From assembly GCF_035582795.1 (NCBI RefSeq), contig NC_134367.1, positions 6,992,062-7,056,061 on the forward strand: a stretch of DNA of 64,000 nucleotides. Reading direction: 5' to 3'. Below are positions 1-13,077 of the stretch, one piece after another. The position numbers were made by a program, and so were the translations under genes. How positions within the stretch are numbered: the stretch's first letter is position 1; each line of letters begins with the position of its first letter. The DNA is from Mycteria americana (lineage: Eukaryota; Chordata; Aves; Ciconiiformes; Ciconiidae). The notes below the pieces were generated by a model. The model was not told the DNA's origin, did not search any database, and saw only the letters and a program-made list of their open reading frames with translations.

Positions 1-599
1 CAGATAACCTGAATAATACCATACCCTGATGATGGATATGCAGAAGTACCTGATCTATTGAGTTAAAAAAAGTAATTTTAAGTCTTGTACTGAAAAAGTG
101 TTTTAACTCTTAATAAAGCTCTTTTTTTGAGCATGACACACTAAAGAGATTAGTAATAGTGCTGATTCCTAGTATTTTGTATTAAAAAATAAATAATTTG
201 AATAGGAAAACTTGCCACTTTCTGCATTACTACTTAGTGTTTTGTAATTCCAAACTTTTCAAGCAGAAGTTTCTACCCTGTGAAGCACTTGGCCATATTT
301 ATTTACTTACCAGTTTCAGAAGCCAAGAATTAGCTCAAGGATGGCACTGATGTTCCTTGGCTGGACTCTCCTGTGGCCTAAGAAGGGCTCACTGAAGTCC
401 TGGGCCTTCCTCTTCCTCGCACTTCCACTTCTGACCATTGTCCCTAAAGGCTGGAAGGCAGCTAAACGTCTGCCTGGAAAAAGGGGGGCAAAACCAGGGA
501 GAAATCGCACGCTTGCAGAGCTGAACTGATGAAATGGAGCAGTGTGACAATCCAGGCTACCTAGAGGGGGCCACCAAACAGAGGACCCACGTTTGCCAC
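1..599. other. AT-rich flank, no certain gene; possible 3' end of an upstream gene
   Basis: No exon with convincing coding character was found. An AATAAA at 112-117 sits in an AT-rich stretch followed by a T-run, which would fit the end of a 3' untranslated region on the + strand. In mammals the neighbour on this side is SLC25A27, but nothing here identifies it. The overlapping open frames at 316-529 on both strands have no recognisable similarity. Confidence 0.3.
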
Positions 600-1098
600 T
601 TCCCGAGGCCCTGAGAGGTGGTTCTTGCCTGCGGCTGCCCCATCCATAGGCAGGACAGCCCCGGACACTGCTGTCCCTCAGTCCGGTGTCACCCTCCCCG
701 TACTGCAGAAGGCTGAGCCAGCCACGCCTTGGCGGAGGCAGGTGGCCCGTGCCACGGGGCGGCCTCAGATGGAGGGCGCAGATCGGGTGGTGACAGGCGG
801 AGGGCGGCCTCCACCTCAGGCGCCGAAGAAGCCTGAGGCAGGCTTGCGGCCGGGCCTCGCCGCCGGCGGAGGAGCCGCCCTGCGCGCCCAGCCCGCACCT
901 CAGGCGTCCCTGCCCCGCTGGGCGGTTGGCTGCGGCGACGCCGGGGAGAGCCGCCGGACGGGGGCTGCCCCCGGTCCGCGCCCGGGAACGGCTGCCGGCA
1001 GCGGGCAGCCCCGCACCCCACCCGCCCCCTCACGGACCACGACCACCGCCAGCGCCCCGAACGCCCCACCCCACCCTCACACTGCCGCCTCACGCTGG

Positions 1099-1155
1099 CC
1101 AATAGTCGCCAAGCTCTGCACGCACGCCCCGCCCCGGACGCCCGCTCTGGCCAAT
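1099..1155. promoter_or_regulatory. Paired CCAAT boxes around a GC box
   Basis: Two CTGGCCAAT motifs, with the CCAAT cores at 1099-1103 and 1151-1155, lie 52 bp apart in the same orientation and flank a CCCCGCCCC box at 1127-1135. CCAAT and GC boxes are the usual NF-Y and SP1 sites of CpG-island promoters. They lie about 380-440 bp upstream of the TDRD6 start codon, so they may serve TDRD6 or an unseen divergent transcript. Confidence 0.45.
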
Positions 1156-1434
1156 GGACGCTAAGCGGGCTCGGAGGGCTCTCACCTCACCCCGCCCCCC
1201 GGCCGTGCCGCTACCACACGTGGAGCGCTCCACCCTGGGCGAGGGCAGCTCCAGCGGGCTCTGGGCTGAGCCCTGCGGCTCCAGCGTGCCCCGGAGATAG
1301 CCCTCCTCTTTGTGGCGCCTCCGAGCAGTCTCCGTTTAGCAGGAGCGGCCCGATGTATTAGGCCGTTCCGCCCCTCCTGTTCCCCCCCCCCCCCCGCGGG
1401 GATCAAAATGGACTCGACCACTCGGGCAGCCGCG

Positions 1435-1458
1435 TAACGGTTCCCCGGCGGTCACGTG
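1435..1458 (+). promoter_or_regulatory. MYB-type site TAACGG and E-box CACGTG near TDRD6 start
   Basis: TAACGG at 1435-1440 matches the MYB consensus YAACNG, and CACGTG at 1453-1458 is a canonical E-box. Both lie within about 100 bp upstream of the proposed TDRD6 start codon. Meiotic piRNA-pathway genes are known targets of A-MYB (MYBL1), and CACGTG boxes are used by bHLH factors including the germline-gene repressors MAX/MGA. Their use here is inferred from position only. Confidence 0.4.
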
Positions 1459-1535
1459 GGCGGCGCGTGCCCTATGAGGGCGGAGGGGGGGCGGCCATTT
1501 GGCCTCGCGCGGGCGGCGAAGGCAGAGGCGGCGGG

Positions 1536-4500
1536 ATGGGCTCCAGGCCGGGGACGCTCAGCCCCGGTACCACCGTGGCCCTGCGGGTCTGTGCAGTGGG
1601 CCTGCGCCCCGAGGTGCCCGTCGTGCGGCTGTGGGGGCTGCTGGGTGAGCGCAGTGCTGACTACGTCCGCCTCCGCCGTGAGATCCAGGCGGCAGTGGGG
1701 CCGCGCCTGGCAGCTGCCCCTGGTCCCAGCAGGCTGGTGGCTGGAGGGGGTGAGCTGTGTGTTGGAGAGCTGGGACTGGTGGAGATGGTCGGGCTCTGGT
1801 ACCGCTGCTGCGTGGTGAGTCGCCGTGGCCAGGACTACCGTGTGTTCCTGCTCGATGAGGGCTACACGGTGGTGACGTCTGCCTATTACCTGGCACGGGG
1901 CTGTAAGGAGCTTTTCCACCTGCCCCCTGAGGTGCTGGGCTGTATTGTGGCTGATGTCATGCCCTCTGGAGGCCCCAGGGCAGCAGCCTGTGGGGATGCA
2001 CCAGTCTCCACCTGGACAGTGGAGGCTATGGAGTTTCTCAGCTACCTGCATGGCAAGGAGGTGTCTGGCCTGGTGCGGGAGGTGATGACACCGCAGCTCA
2101 TAGTGCTTGAGCTGCCCCAGCTTGCAGCCCAGATGCATCACCTGGGCCTGGCCAGGCAGGTCACTCCCAGTTGGTTCTGCCAGGTGCTCAGGCGCTGCTT
2201 ATTTTATGGCCACTTAAGGAACCAGGTCAAGTTGCAGCCTCCAGCAAGTTCCCTTGTAACTTCTGCAGTGCCAGAGCTTCTCCATGTTTTGCTCTCATAT
2301 CAGCCCGTGTCACCTGCCTTGGATTACTTCTACCCACAGCTTCAGTTGGGTGTGACAGAGCCTGTCCTAGTGACCCATGTCTCTGACCCACACCACGTCT
2401 ACTGCCAGTTGCAGAGCCTGTCCCAGGAGATCCGTTGCCTTTCTGATACCATGCGCCACACTTATGACTGGTGGGAGCAGGATTTATTACCCAGAGTGGG
2501 CTCACCCTGTGCTGCCCGTGGCATAGATGGCCGGTGGTACCGTGCACTCCTGCTGGAGCTTATTGCTGGGGAGCAGGACCAGCAAGTGGCTCTGGTGATC
2601 TTTGTGGACTATGGCAGGAAGGAGACTGTGACCAGAGCTAACCTGCGCCATTTGCCTGTTGAGTGTTTTCGCATGCCTGTGGTGACTTATCCATGTGCTC
2701 TTCAGGGGATCTCGGATGGGGGTTGTGGCTGGTCCCCATCACAGATTGATGAGCTGAAAGCGTTGGTGCTGGGCAAAGGAGTGAGTGCTCGCATCAAAGC
2801 CTTTAACTCCTTTGAGCATCTCTATTATGTGAGCCTCTATGGGGAAAATGGTATCAACTTGAACCATCTTTTTGGGGTGCAGGCTTGCTGCCTGGTGAGC
2901 AGCCATACGCAGGTCAGCCAAACTGAGGCTTGGGAGCAGCCGGAAGTAGAAGAATCCACAGCTGAAGATCTAGAATTGCCACCAGGAGCACCTCCTGTTG
3001 CTTTAACGCACAGAGATTTGGCCTCTGCTCCTGTAGTTGGTGTGCGTCTGAAGTTGGGTGTGTTCCACGATGTGCAGGTGTCTCACCTCCGAGACCCATC
3101 TGAGTTCTGGCTGCAGCTCCATGAGCATCGCCGACTCTTCAGGCAGCTGAGGCAGAGCATGTGGAGTTTTTACTCCCATGCCACGAAGCTTGATGGTGCT
3201 GGGTGGGACTTCCAGCCTGGATCCCTTTGTTGTGCCAGTGGAAAAGAGGGTGCCTTTTATCGAGCGGTGATCACCAGGGTACTGGACAGTGGGGTAGAAG
3301 TACACCTGGTGGACAGAGGCAATACAGAAACTGTAGATCGGTGTGCAGTAAAGGAGCTGCTCCCTCGGTTCAGGGAGCTACCTGCTTTAGCTCTGAAGTG
3401 TTGTTTGGCAGGTATCTCTGCTCTGAGTGGGAGTTGGAGTGAAGCATCTCTCTCTGCCTTCAGAGAGATTGTACTGAACAAGGGACTAAAGGTTCATTTT
3501 TTGAGTGTGCAGGGTGACAAATACATGGTTGAAATTTTTGACCAGTCCCAATTAGGAGAGAAAAGCGTAAGTAAACTCATGGCCCGGGGAGGATATGCTG
3601 AATACCAGGGGTGTGAAACACCCGAGACTGTACAGCAATCTTTGGATGAGGCTGTGAGCCAGGCCTCTTCCCCAGCATGTGCTGGGGAGGAAAAGCAAAT
3701 AAATGCAGAGAAGAGGCTCGGAGAAGAATCTGATCCGAAGAGAAGCGAAAGAGCACTTAATCCTTACATGGCTGTGATGGTCAGAGAGCGCCCTGTTGCA
3801 GCCATTCACAATTCTAAAAGTAGTGAATCTCTTCCTGCTCAGAAGTACGAGGGCAAGGAAAACCTGCCCATCTCTTTGAGACAGAATTATGTGGAAATGA
3901 AGCCAAGTTCCTCTTATGGAGGTCAACTAGAAGTGGGAAGTACAGTTAATGTCGTTGTGTCTTATGTTGAAAATCCTAGTTATTTTTGGTGTCAGTTAAG
4001 TAGAAATTGCCACGACCTTAAGGTACTAATGGCTGAAATTCAGGAGTATTGTAAAAATTCATGCCACCCGCATGCTTGGCCAAATTCTGTATGTTTAGCC
4101 CAGTACTCAGAGGATGAAAAATGGTACAGGGCTTTAATTATTAGTGAAGTTCCTTCTGCAGAAAAAGTAGAAGTCATATATGTTGACTATGGCAACAGAG
4201 AGCTGGTATCTCTAACAAACCTCCGCTCAACTAATGAACGCTTTCTTAGGTTAGAGGCTCAGGCTTTCAGGTGCAGCCTTTATAACTTAATCCAGCCAAA
4301 TGGTCAGGATCCTTTTGCTTGGGATGAAGAAGCAATTCAGGCTTTTCAGGAGTTTGTCGATACGTCGTCATCTCACTTTGAACTGAAGTGTACAATATTT
4401 GCCTTGGCTTCAATAAACAATAAGGAGCTATTTAACATTGTAGATTTAATGACACCTTTTCAGAGTGCTTGCCAGTTTCTGACCGAGAAAAGTGTGGCCA

Positions 4501-7500
4501 GGCCTTTATCTCCCCAAAAGCCTCTGGTATCCTCGGTTCAGCTTCATTCTTACTATTATTCTATGCACGGTATCAAAATTGGGAGTGAAGAAGATGTTTA
4601 TATTACGCATGTTGAGGATCCATGGACATTTTACTGCCAACTTGAAAGATGTGCAGATGTCTTAGCACAGCTTACCGATAACATCAGTCGCCTAAGTCAA
4701 ACAATAACCAGCTTGGAAACCTTGCAAAAGTCTGGGGGCTTGTGCCTAGCAAAGTATAGTGACAATCACTGGTACAGGGGAGTAATTACGAAAAGAAAAC
4801 CTAATATGGAAGTCTTCTTTGTGGACTTCGGGAACACAGAGACAATAGAGAAAGGTCATCTGCTTCCTTTACCTAGTGATGCTTGTGATATCTTGCTTTT
4901 GCCAATGCAGGCCATAAAATGCTCCTTATCTGATATCTCTAATGTTCCCAAAGAAGCTACAACGTGGTTTAAGCAAGCTGTCCTAGAAAGGCAATTAAAA
5001 GCGATAGTAGTAGCAAAGGAATCTGATGGTAAACTGTTGATCGAGTTGTTTGATGGTAATATTCAAATTAATGCAAAACTGAAGGAGGAGCTAAGCTTAA
5101 TAAACAATACAGGACTGTGTAGCCGTGTAGAAAATGAAACTTTGTGCTGTAGAAATACAGGTGTGAATGAGAGGAATGAGACTGCAGAGTCCCTTTTAAA
5201 TGCAGGTAGGACTCTTGAAAGAAAAAAATACAGATCTGAAGCCCAGGGAGGAGGGGGGAGTAGCAAAAGGCACTTCAAAGAAGATGATGTAAACCTTTTC
5301 CAGCCTGCTACAAAGGGTGATCTGGCAGCTGGATTACTAGAACCTGATGAAGTGCTTAGCAGTAAGAAGGATGCTTTTTTGTTAAATAAAGCAGGGAAGG
5401 ACTCTCTACTCTCTGTCCAGATGGATATGCAGTCAGATACGAAATCTGATGCTGAAGGCGGGTGTATAACGCTTAAAAATGTATCTGATCTACTGCAACA
5501 GAAGATAATGCCAGCTCTTAAAGTGTTAGTGTATGTGTCTCATGTAAATGATCCATCAGATTTTTATGTTCAACTAGAAAGTGATGAGGCTCAGCTTAAC
5601 AGCATTTCAGAAAGCTTAAACAATAGGACACAAGCAAAGAACCCTTGTGGACAACTCTTCCAAGCAGGAGACTTAATCAGTGCTGTTTATTCAGAAGACA
5701 GCCTGTGGTATCGAGCTGTAGTAAAAGAGAAGACTTCTGACAATTTGATAAATATACAATATATTGATTATGGTAATACTTCAGTAGTTAATGTTGATCA
5801 AGCGCACAGACTCCCTGAAGACTTGTCATCTATTCCTGCAATAAGTATTCACTGCTTCCTAGGTGGACTTAAATGCAAAAAAAATACAGACTGGGCAGAG
5901 AAAGCAGTGCTTTATTTCACCAAGAGAACAAGTGAAGTTCTGCTAACGTGTGAATTTGTAGAGAAGGTTGAGGATAAATGGGAAGTTATTCTCAGTGACC
6001 ATCAAGGTATTATAACAGTGGATTTAGCTGATGAAAATCTTGCAAGTAGGGAAAGATCTTGTTCAAAAGAAATACCTGATAGAGGGAACAGTGACATAGT
6101 AACTCTGTGTGAGCCTTTGCCTCCTCAGGCACAAAATGAAATTTCCAGTGTAAGCGATTGTAAATCATTTATCTGGAAGTTTCCAGAGGCAGGTCAGACT
6201 GTAAAAATCTATGTCACAGTAGTAAATGGTCCAGAATATTTTTGGAGTCGTAGTGCGGATACAGAAGACCTGAACTACATAGAGGAAAAAATAGAGGAAG
6301 CTGAAAACCTTGGACTGAACTCTTTGAACAATTGCAGATCTTGTATTAAAAGTGGCGATATTTGTCTAGCAAAATATAGTCAAGATGGAAAGTTCTACAG
6401 AGCTAGAGTCAGCAGCATAAAAGGTGACAACGTAGTTGTTAGACATGTGGATTATGGAAGTAAGGAAGCTGTTAGCATGGAGATGGTCAGACAGATTCCA
6501 TGCGACTTGCTCAAAGTACCTAATCAAGCATTTGTTTGCTGTCTGTCAGGTTTCAATTGCTCAGAGGGCTCATGGCTTAGTGAAGCAAAAGAGAAGTTTT
6601 ATGATATGACCAAAGACCTCTTATTAGAAGCTGAAGTAACAGAAACTCAGAAAGATAAAGCTTCTGAAGTCCCTCTGTCTGTTGTCAAGCTGGAAGCTTC
6701 TGGCAAGAGTATTAATGAACAGATGAAGCCTTTCTGGAAGGCTAATAAAGGAACTGGTGACAACGCTTTCTCAAACCTTGAGAACCCCTTAAAGGAAAAC
6801 AGATGTTCAAACAATGATATTGGTGTCTGTCTCGAAAGAGAAACTACTGCTGTTTGTGGATTAGCTCAAGAAGAAAGTGAAAGTGCTTTACTTTGTTCTG
6901 AACCTTTCCTGGGTGTAACTTCTGGGTGTTCAAATACTGTAGAAGCAAATGCGTCAGTAGGAGCCGTTGAGTATATGTCTGGGAAGGCTGATGATGGATC
7001 TGAAACAGCTGAGCATCAAAGCAATTTTGATGAAGAGATACCTCTATTTGAAGGAGAGAGCGATAACAATGTATTACTAGAATCAACGAGAAGCTGCAGT
7101 CTTCATGTTTTGGGGAGTGAAACGAAAGCTGCAGGACAAGCGTTAGCTGAAGTACCATTTCGAGAGGCTGCTGAGCTGAAAGCAGAACTGACAGGCAGTG
7201 CTTCAGCAGACAGTCTTTTCCTAGGAAACAAACAAGAACTGCAAAGATTGCCAATGCTCCCGGTACAGTCATCTTCGAGTGATGAAATGGGGATGTTAGA
7301 GTTAGACCAATTACAAATGCACTCTTTGTATAATGATCTAAAAGAGTTCATACTGGAGCTAGAGGCACTTTCAGTGCATTCTTCCTCTGGTGAAGAAACA
7401 AAGGAAGCTCTGGAAACAGTGTCACTTGAAATGCAGACAGCTTTGGGCAGTGGAGCAGGACAGAAGGTGTTGGAACAGGAATTGTTTGAGCTGCCAGTTG

Positions 7501-10500
7501 TGAGTGAGGAGACAGGGGAGTTGGCAGCTCTGAAATTTCTTGAAATCTTACCATCATTTCATGAGAGAGAGAACTTGGTGCCTTCAGTTAGTGATGGACA
7601 GAACACAATAGAGCCGATGCCGTTTGACATTCAGCTTTCTTTGGGAGAGAAGGCAAAGAAACTGGAGTTGGATTTGTCTGGAGTTCATAAAGCAGAAGCT
7701 ATACAAAAAGCTTGGATGGAAGTAGAGCCTCCTCCCCTAAGGCTGTCTTCATCTGGTGGTAGACCTGAGAAACAACTGGACCTGAAGACCCATGACATGC
7801 TGTCAATGCTAGGTGCTGAAATTGAGCAGCTTTTGGAACTGGTGCTGCCTGATGGGCAGCCATCTCTGGAAGATGGGGAAGAGGACTTGTTGGGGTTGGA
7901 ACATGCTGCACTGCAAAGTTCTGAAAATAGTGGAAGTCAATTTTCCTTTCTTACAAAAGACTTAACGAATCGGAGGCCTGTTGGCACTGTAAAATCATGT
8001 GACTGCAAAGTTGAGAAACGTAAGGAGTGGCAGAAGAAGAAAGATGACTGTTATGTAGGAGAATGGATGAAACAAGACTTGACCGACTCATTTAAAGAAT
8101 GTGGAAATACACGTGTGCAGTCTTCAGACTGTAAGCCTGGGGATGAAGAAGTAGAAAAAAAGCAAAATGAGAACTTGGCTGACTGCAGTGCAGGTAAAGT
8201 ATCTGATTTTAAGGAGTTAAATAATCAAAATGTTGTGCACATTCAAACATGAAAATAGCTTTCTTGTAGAAACCTAATTTTTATTCCCTAATAAGTTACT
8301 ATATTAGTGTTAACATCGGTATGCTTTGATGGGTTATGGACATCAGACTAAGTGTAGTATCTCATGGATAGTGTGACAGTGTAACAGCAACTAATCTTAC
8401 TTTGAGAGGTTAATGATTTTGATTGGAAATCTGTTTCTGAACATGAAATGCATTTTCAAGACAGTTCACGATGACAGATTTTTAACTTTCAAATACTTAT
8501 TAAGTACAAGTACTTTGGAGGGGTGCAGGGGAGTATGGGAGGACGGCTGTGAGGCATTTGAGTTTTTGGAGGGGTTGTTTTTGTGTTTTGCTTTTTCTTT
8601 TCTTCCTCCTTCATTGATACATCATCATTTTTGTAGAACACAATGTGTATACTTGTAATCTGAAGGGCTTTGCTGTTGGTTCCAAATGTGTGGTGTGGAC
8701 CTCTCTAAAATGGTGCGAGGCTCGCATTTTGGAGGTATCTGAAAAAGGTACCAGGGTAAGTATGGTTTGAATACTCTTTCTGCATTCTTAAGATCTGGTC
8801 CTTCTTTGGTCTTCCTCCAAACTTTGAATATTCTACAGAAGTCTATTACGGAATTTAAGACTTAGTATTGCAAAGGCTGATTCTGGACTTATAGACTACA
8901 TAGAAACAGCAGTGTCTCAAACCAAGTGGATGCTATATGTCAACACTTGATGCTCCCTTCACATCTTATTCCCCTGCATTGACTGCAAAGACTGAAGGAT
9001 CTGGGTCCCGTTTGATACATACTCGTACGTGTGTGGTTCTGTCTGGCCTACAAGTTAATGTTCTGCTATGGAGCTGTGTTACCATTAAATGCTCATAAAA
9101 CTTGGCATTATTTTACTGATGTTTTGCGGAATTAGTGTTAGAACAGTAGAAACTTGGGAAGAAACTTAAATTATACTGTAATTAATAATGAATACACAAC
9201 TATTCCTACTTCAGTGAAATGTGTATTGAATTAGTGGTTGGTGGGAATTAACTTTAACAGTAGATTGTAATCTAGTGGGCTGCCTTGTTCTACTGCTGTT
9301 GAAGCTATGGGATAAATGAGAAGTCTTCTTCCAGTTCAGGGGGAGTGTGTGTGAATGTACACGTGCACAGACATTATACTTAGATAAAAGGGCCTTTAAG
9401 TTGTAATTTAAGGTTGCAAATCCAAAAGATGATCTCATAAAAGTAACTTTTTGGAAGGTTGAATGCCTGAGATCATGGAAGCCAGCTCTTTTCTTAGTAG
9501 ATTCCTTAGGTATCAAAAGCTAACCTCAGTTATATTCACATGAGTGTCAGTGCCAGGTATGTAGTGATATCCCTATTAATCAGCTTCCTACTGGTTCTGA
9601 TCTAGCAGGTGTTTTCTAGCCGTCCTCCCTCTCTCACCATACTTGGGTTAAAAGCCCAGGAGAGCCTTGAGCAGATTCAGTAGCAATATTCAGCTTTATT
9701 AGTGGTTAACTTGCTCTTCCTTGCAAGATCCAGACTGAAAGCCTCCTCAAAGGCAGGGAGTCCTCAATTGTGTTTTCCTACTACTGTGTCTTACTTGCTG
9801 AGTGTATTCTCAGGATCTGCTGCTGTGCTAGATACGATTTGGGTCTGTCTGTACAGGTCTTGAATCTCTCCAGTGGTGATGAGGAGATTGTGGATCCTGA
9901 GAATGTCTGGAATGGTATTCCTGACTGGGCTTGCAGATCATCTGAGGTATGGCGGTGTGGTAGTGGACTAGGCAGGACAGTACTGATTTTTAGAAAGGGT
10001 GCTCTGAGTTTAGTTGTGACTCTTCCTGTGTCACCATGAGAATAGAAAGGCAAAGTAGCATTTATCTAAATCTGTGCATTCATGCCAGCTGCTAGAAGCA
10101 CAGTATTTTGTTTAAGACGTATTGTCCTTCCTTCTCTAATAGATCTCTATGGAGACTATAGAAAGTTGTATAAATCTACTAGATAACTGATATTCTATAA
10201 ATAGTTTATGTAAATTGATTTATATGAACTGTCAGCCATTTGGCCTGAGGACTGTGAATTCAGCGCAGGAATAAATTAATGAAAACAGCTCAAAGGAAGA
10301 AACATTACTGGAAGACTACTGTTAATCAAGAACTGTAGAACAATATTAATGACATATGGCTTTTGACAGATCATGCTAGTAGAGCATGTAATTAACTGGT
10401 AAATCATGGAAAATACTTCTATTACGAAGTAATTAGGAAATGATAGTAAGGTTTTCACCACTGTTCTTCATGAAGTACCAACAAATGAAAAACTCGTGTC

Positions 10501-12508
10501 TGGAACCCAAAACTCAGGTCGTCAGCCATGCTGCTGATGATAACAGAATGAATTCCCCGTTCATTCTTCACATGCAGTTTTTGCATCAAAGCAAAAAGTG
10601 GGCAGAAGACTTCTGTAGTGTGAGTTTTAATGGGGGAAAACAGTGGTAAATGAGAGTCCAGCAGTGCTGATGTAAAAAGTTTAGTCTAGTATTAAAGGAA
10701 GCACCTCAATGGAAAACTATCTTGGCAATAGCGCCAGCTTTCTAACAGAATCCCCTTTTGTTTAGGCAATAACCCCTGCAACAGAAAACTTGCAGTCCTT
10801 ACCAGAGGAGTCCTCACTTCAAGGTAAGACTACCTTAAACCTCCTAAAGAGGTTGTGTACTTGGTGTTTGGATGCTTTCTAATTTTCTAGAAAATGCTTT
10901 ATTTTAGAAAATACAGTTGAAACACTTTTTTTTTTAAGCTTATGTATTTACGCTAATACTGTTGTTATTAGGAGCATTAGCTTATGTACTGTCACTTCAA
11001 CGGTGAATACATGCAATGAAAGCTGCTACTCTGTCTTGATTAGAAATCAATTTAGTATTTATTTCTTCAACCTAGTGGATTGAGCCTCTTAGACAAGCTG
11101 GAGTGGTACACCTAAGTTATAGACTTTTGGTAGGGTTTTGAGCATTGGCCACCAGCATGCTACTCTTGCTCACATTTCTGAGGCAAGGTGACCGACTGCT
11201 AGGCAGACTCTACTAAGCGTTGTAGTTTGGGATTTGAATGCCTCAATCCCTTAATAGATCTTGGTCTATGAATCTAAACCCATAATAATACCATCTTAGT
11301 TGTTGTAAGGATAATTTGTGAATTGTGCACATACATCTTTATTGTTATGTAAAAATTTTGAAGTGTTACTGGCGAACACCTATTCTGTGTACCAAAGAAA
11401 ATAGTACAGGTTCTTTCTGATTATATACTATTTCTATGATCTATGGAATCATAGAGTAGTTCTGCTTGAAAGGGACCTCTGGAGGTGCTCAAAGCAGGGT
11501 CAACTAGATCCAGGTTGCTCAGGACCTTCCTTTCAGGTCTGGAATCTATCCAAGGACGGAGACTCCAGAACCTCTCTGGGCAACTTGTTCCTGTGTTTGA
11601 CCAGTGGTTGCCTGATAGAGACTGAACTAAGCTTAAGTAGACATAGCATTTGTTTTTTCAGTGATTGAATTGGTAATTGTATTTCAGTACAACTGTACTG
11701 AAAGCTGACTGGTTTACGGGTAGCAAATAATGAAGTCTGCAACAGAGATCTAGTTACCTGGTGGGCAAACAAGTAGTTAAAAGAACTTGATTAAAACATT
11801 TAAACTGGTGAATCACAAATCCTCCCTCAATTGCATCACTCGAATGCAGGACTATTCTTGATCTTGCTGTTTCTGGTTTTGATAGCACTTTTACAGTTTT
11901 TACTACTTCATTTTAGTTTTTCCCCTCTGGTTGCTAATTGTTACTGTCCAGATTTGTGCACTGTCTGTGTTCTTGAATACTCTGCACAGTATTAGTGTAT
12001 GCACCCCCTCAGCAACAGTGCAGAAAACAGAGCTAAGGTCATGCGACTGTGTGGCACAGAACTGGATCTTGCTGCACACGTGGGCCGCTGCCTGGAAAGG
12101 CAGTTTGAGTAGAAGGTACCTGATCCACAGGATGCAAAAACTCCTGCAGCGGCTTATGCTAAGCCCACTGAGGGATGGAGTGGCTTGAACTCGTAACTGA
12201 AATCTGGGAGCACTGCTTGCTTCATATTCTTGGACAGTTCTGTTGCTTCAGCTGTCTTATACGATAACTTTGCATAAGTGTAATCTTTTAATATGGTCCA
12301 ATATGTTGATGACATTTAGTCTGAAGCCTTGTAGAGCTATGACTTTAGCTATTAATGCATTGATATATGATATCGATATTGATTAATGATATAATACATG
12401 TTTATAGAAACATCTTGATGGGTCTATCTGTTTTTATTCCCTTTAGAAAAGCAAACTGGCTGCAGTTCAGATATAGCTGAAGATCCTCATGTCCTCCAAT
12501 GCTCCTGA
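1536..12508 (+). CDS. TDRD6: Tudor domain-containing protein 6, five coding exons
   Basis: Germ-granule (chromatoid body) scaffold protein whose Tudor domains bind symmetrically dimethylated arginines on PIWI and related proteins. Coding exons: 1536-8193, 8637-8755, 9857-9946, 10766-10823 and 12447-12508, all with GT-AG borders and matching phases, giving about 2328 residues (human about 2100). Seven Tudor cores lie in the giant exon near residues 75-125, 318-378, 560-615, 850-905, 1066-1112, 1376-1427 and 1605-1655. The typical signature is WYRA followed by VDYGN; the first is divergent. A last degenerate Tudor (about 2223-2290, with GSKCVVW and VWNGIP) is split across exons 2 and 3. The region between the seventh core and the end of exon 1 is acidic, Ser/Glu-rich and looks disordered. 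The start at 1536 was chosen for its strong Kozak context and match to the family N-terminus; an in-frame ATG-side extension to 1467 exists. If the first donor is not used, the frame stops at 8250-8252. Confidence 0.93.
11443..11605 (-). repeat. CR1 LINE 3' end fragment
   Basis: In TDRD6 intron 4. Reading on the plus strand, it opens with an AATCATAGAG-type end, then AAAGGGACCTCTGGAGG, and continues through CTCTGGGCAACTTGTTCC, the well-known complement of a CR1 3' tail. The remnant is short, diverged and 5'-truncated. Confidence 0.75.
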
Positions 12509-13071
12509 AACCAAGTGACATGTTCACCACATCAAGCTGAACAAGTACCTACCTGTGTACACAAACGTTCCTGTGAAAATGTGTTTTCATGGGAACAAGA
12601 ATACAAGCCAAAGCACTGAGTGTTTCTTCTACCCAACTGAGCAAATGCCTGTCGCTACCATACTTCCCTGTCAAGGAATAGTGCTTATTGGTAGATTGTT
12701 ATTGTCAGCTTGGCTTCTTATAGCTGTACATTCTTTACTTAAATAAGAATTTGCCTCTTGACTGGCATTCTTTACTGAATCTGTGTGTGTACTAACTTGT
12801 ATCTAGCTGTTGGTGGGTGGTTCTTGTGAGAACAAAGGTTTCTTGTGAGTTGCTGTATAGGCTACTGTGTTGCACAATACTACTTTCTGATGTTTGCTTT
12901 TTGAAAAGTTGCATTGCTAAGTGGGTTTTTTTCCTCTCTAAGAAAAGTTGAGGGTATCTTGGGGGGGGGGGGAGGAGGAGTGTTTTTTTTTTTCTCTGTA
13001 GGGGAACATAGTTGTTTTGGGTTAAGTAAGTCTTGCATTTGGTGCTGTTATAAAGCAATGGAAGAAGCTGG

Positions 13072-13077
13072 AATAAA
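13072..13077 (+). other. Candidate TDRD6 polyadenylation signal
   Basis: AATAAA lies 564 bp after the TDRD6 stop codon, at the first position downstream where a canonical signal is seen. The 12509-13071 stretch would be the 3' untranslated region; it includes a 12-base G-run at 12961-12972 followed by a T-run. Confidence 0.5.

Larger units (their letters stand above)
600..1535. promoter_or_regulatory. CpG island upstream of TDRD6
   Basis: The base composition switches sharply from AT-rich to very GC- and CpG-rich near 600 and stays so into the TDRD6 start codon. It contains two CCAAT boxes, a GC box, a 14-base C-run at 1382-1395, a MYB-type site and an E-box. The island is long enough to serve a second, divergent gene on the minus strand, but no coding start for one could be recognised. 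The long open frames here (625-1164 +, 689-1102 -) are typical of stop-poor GC-rich DNA and are not called. Confidence 0.7.

Noticed and set aside
625-1421. Frames of 79-179 codons in the CpG island upstream of TDRD6
   Set aside because: Pro/Ala/Arg-rich translations from stop-poor DNA, overlapping on both strands, without known domains.
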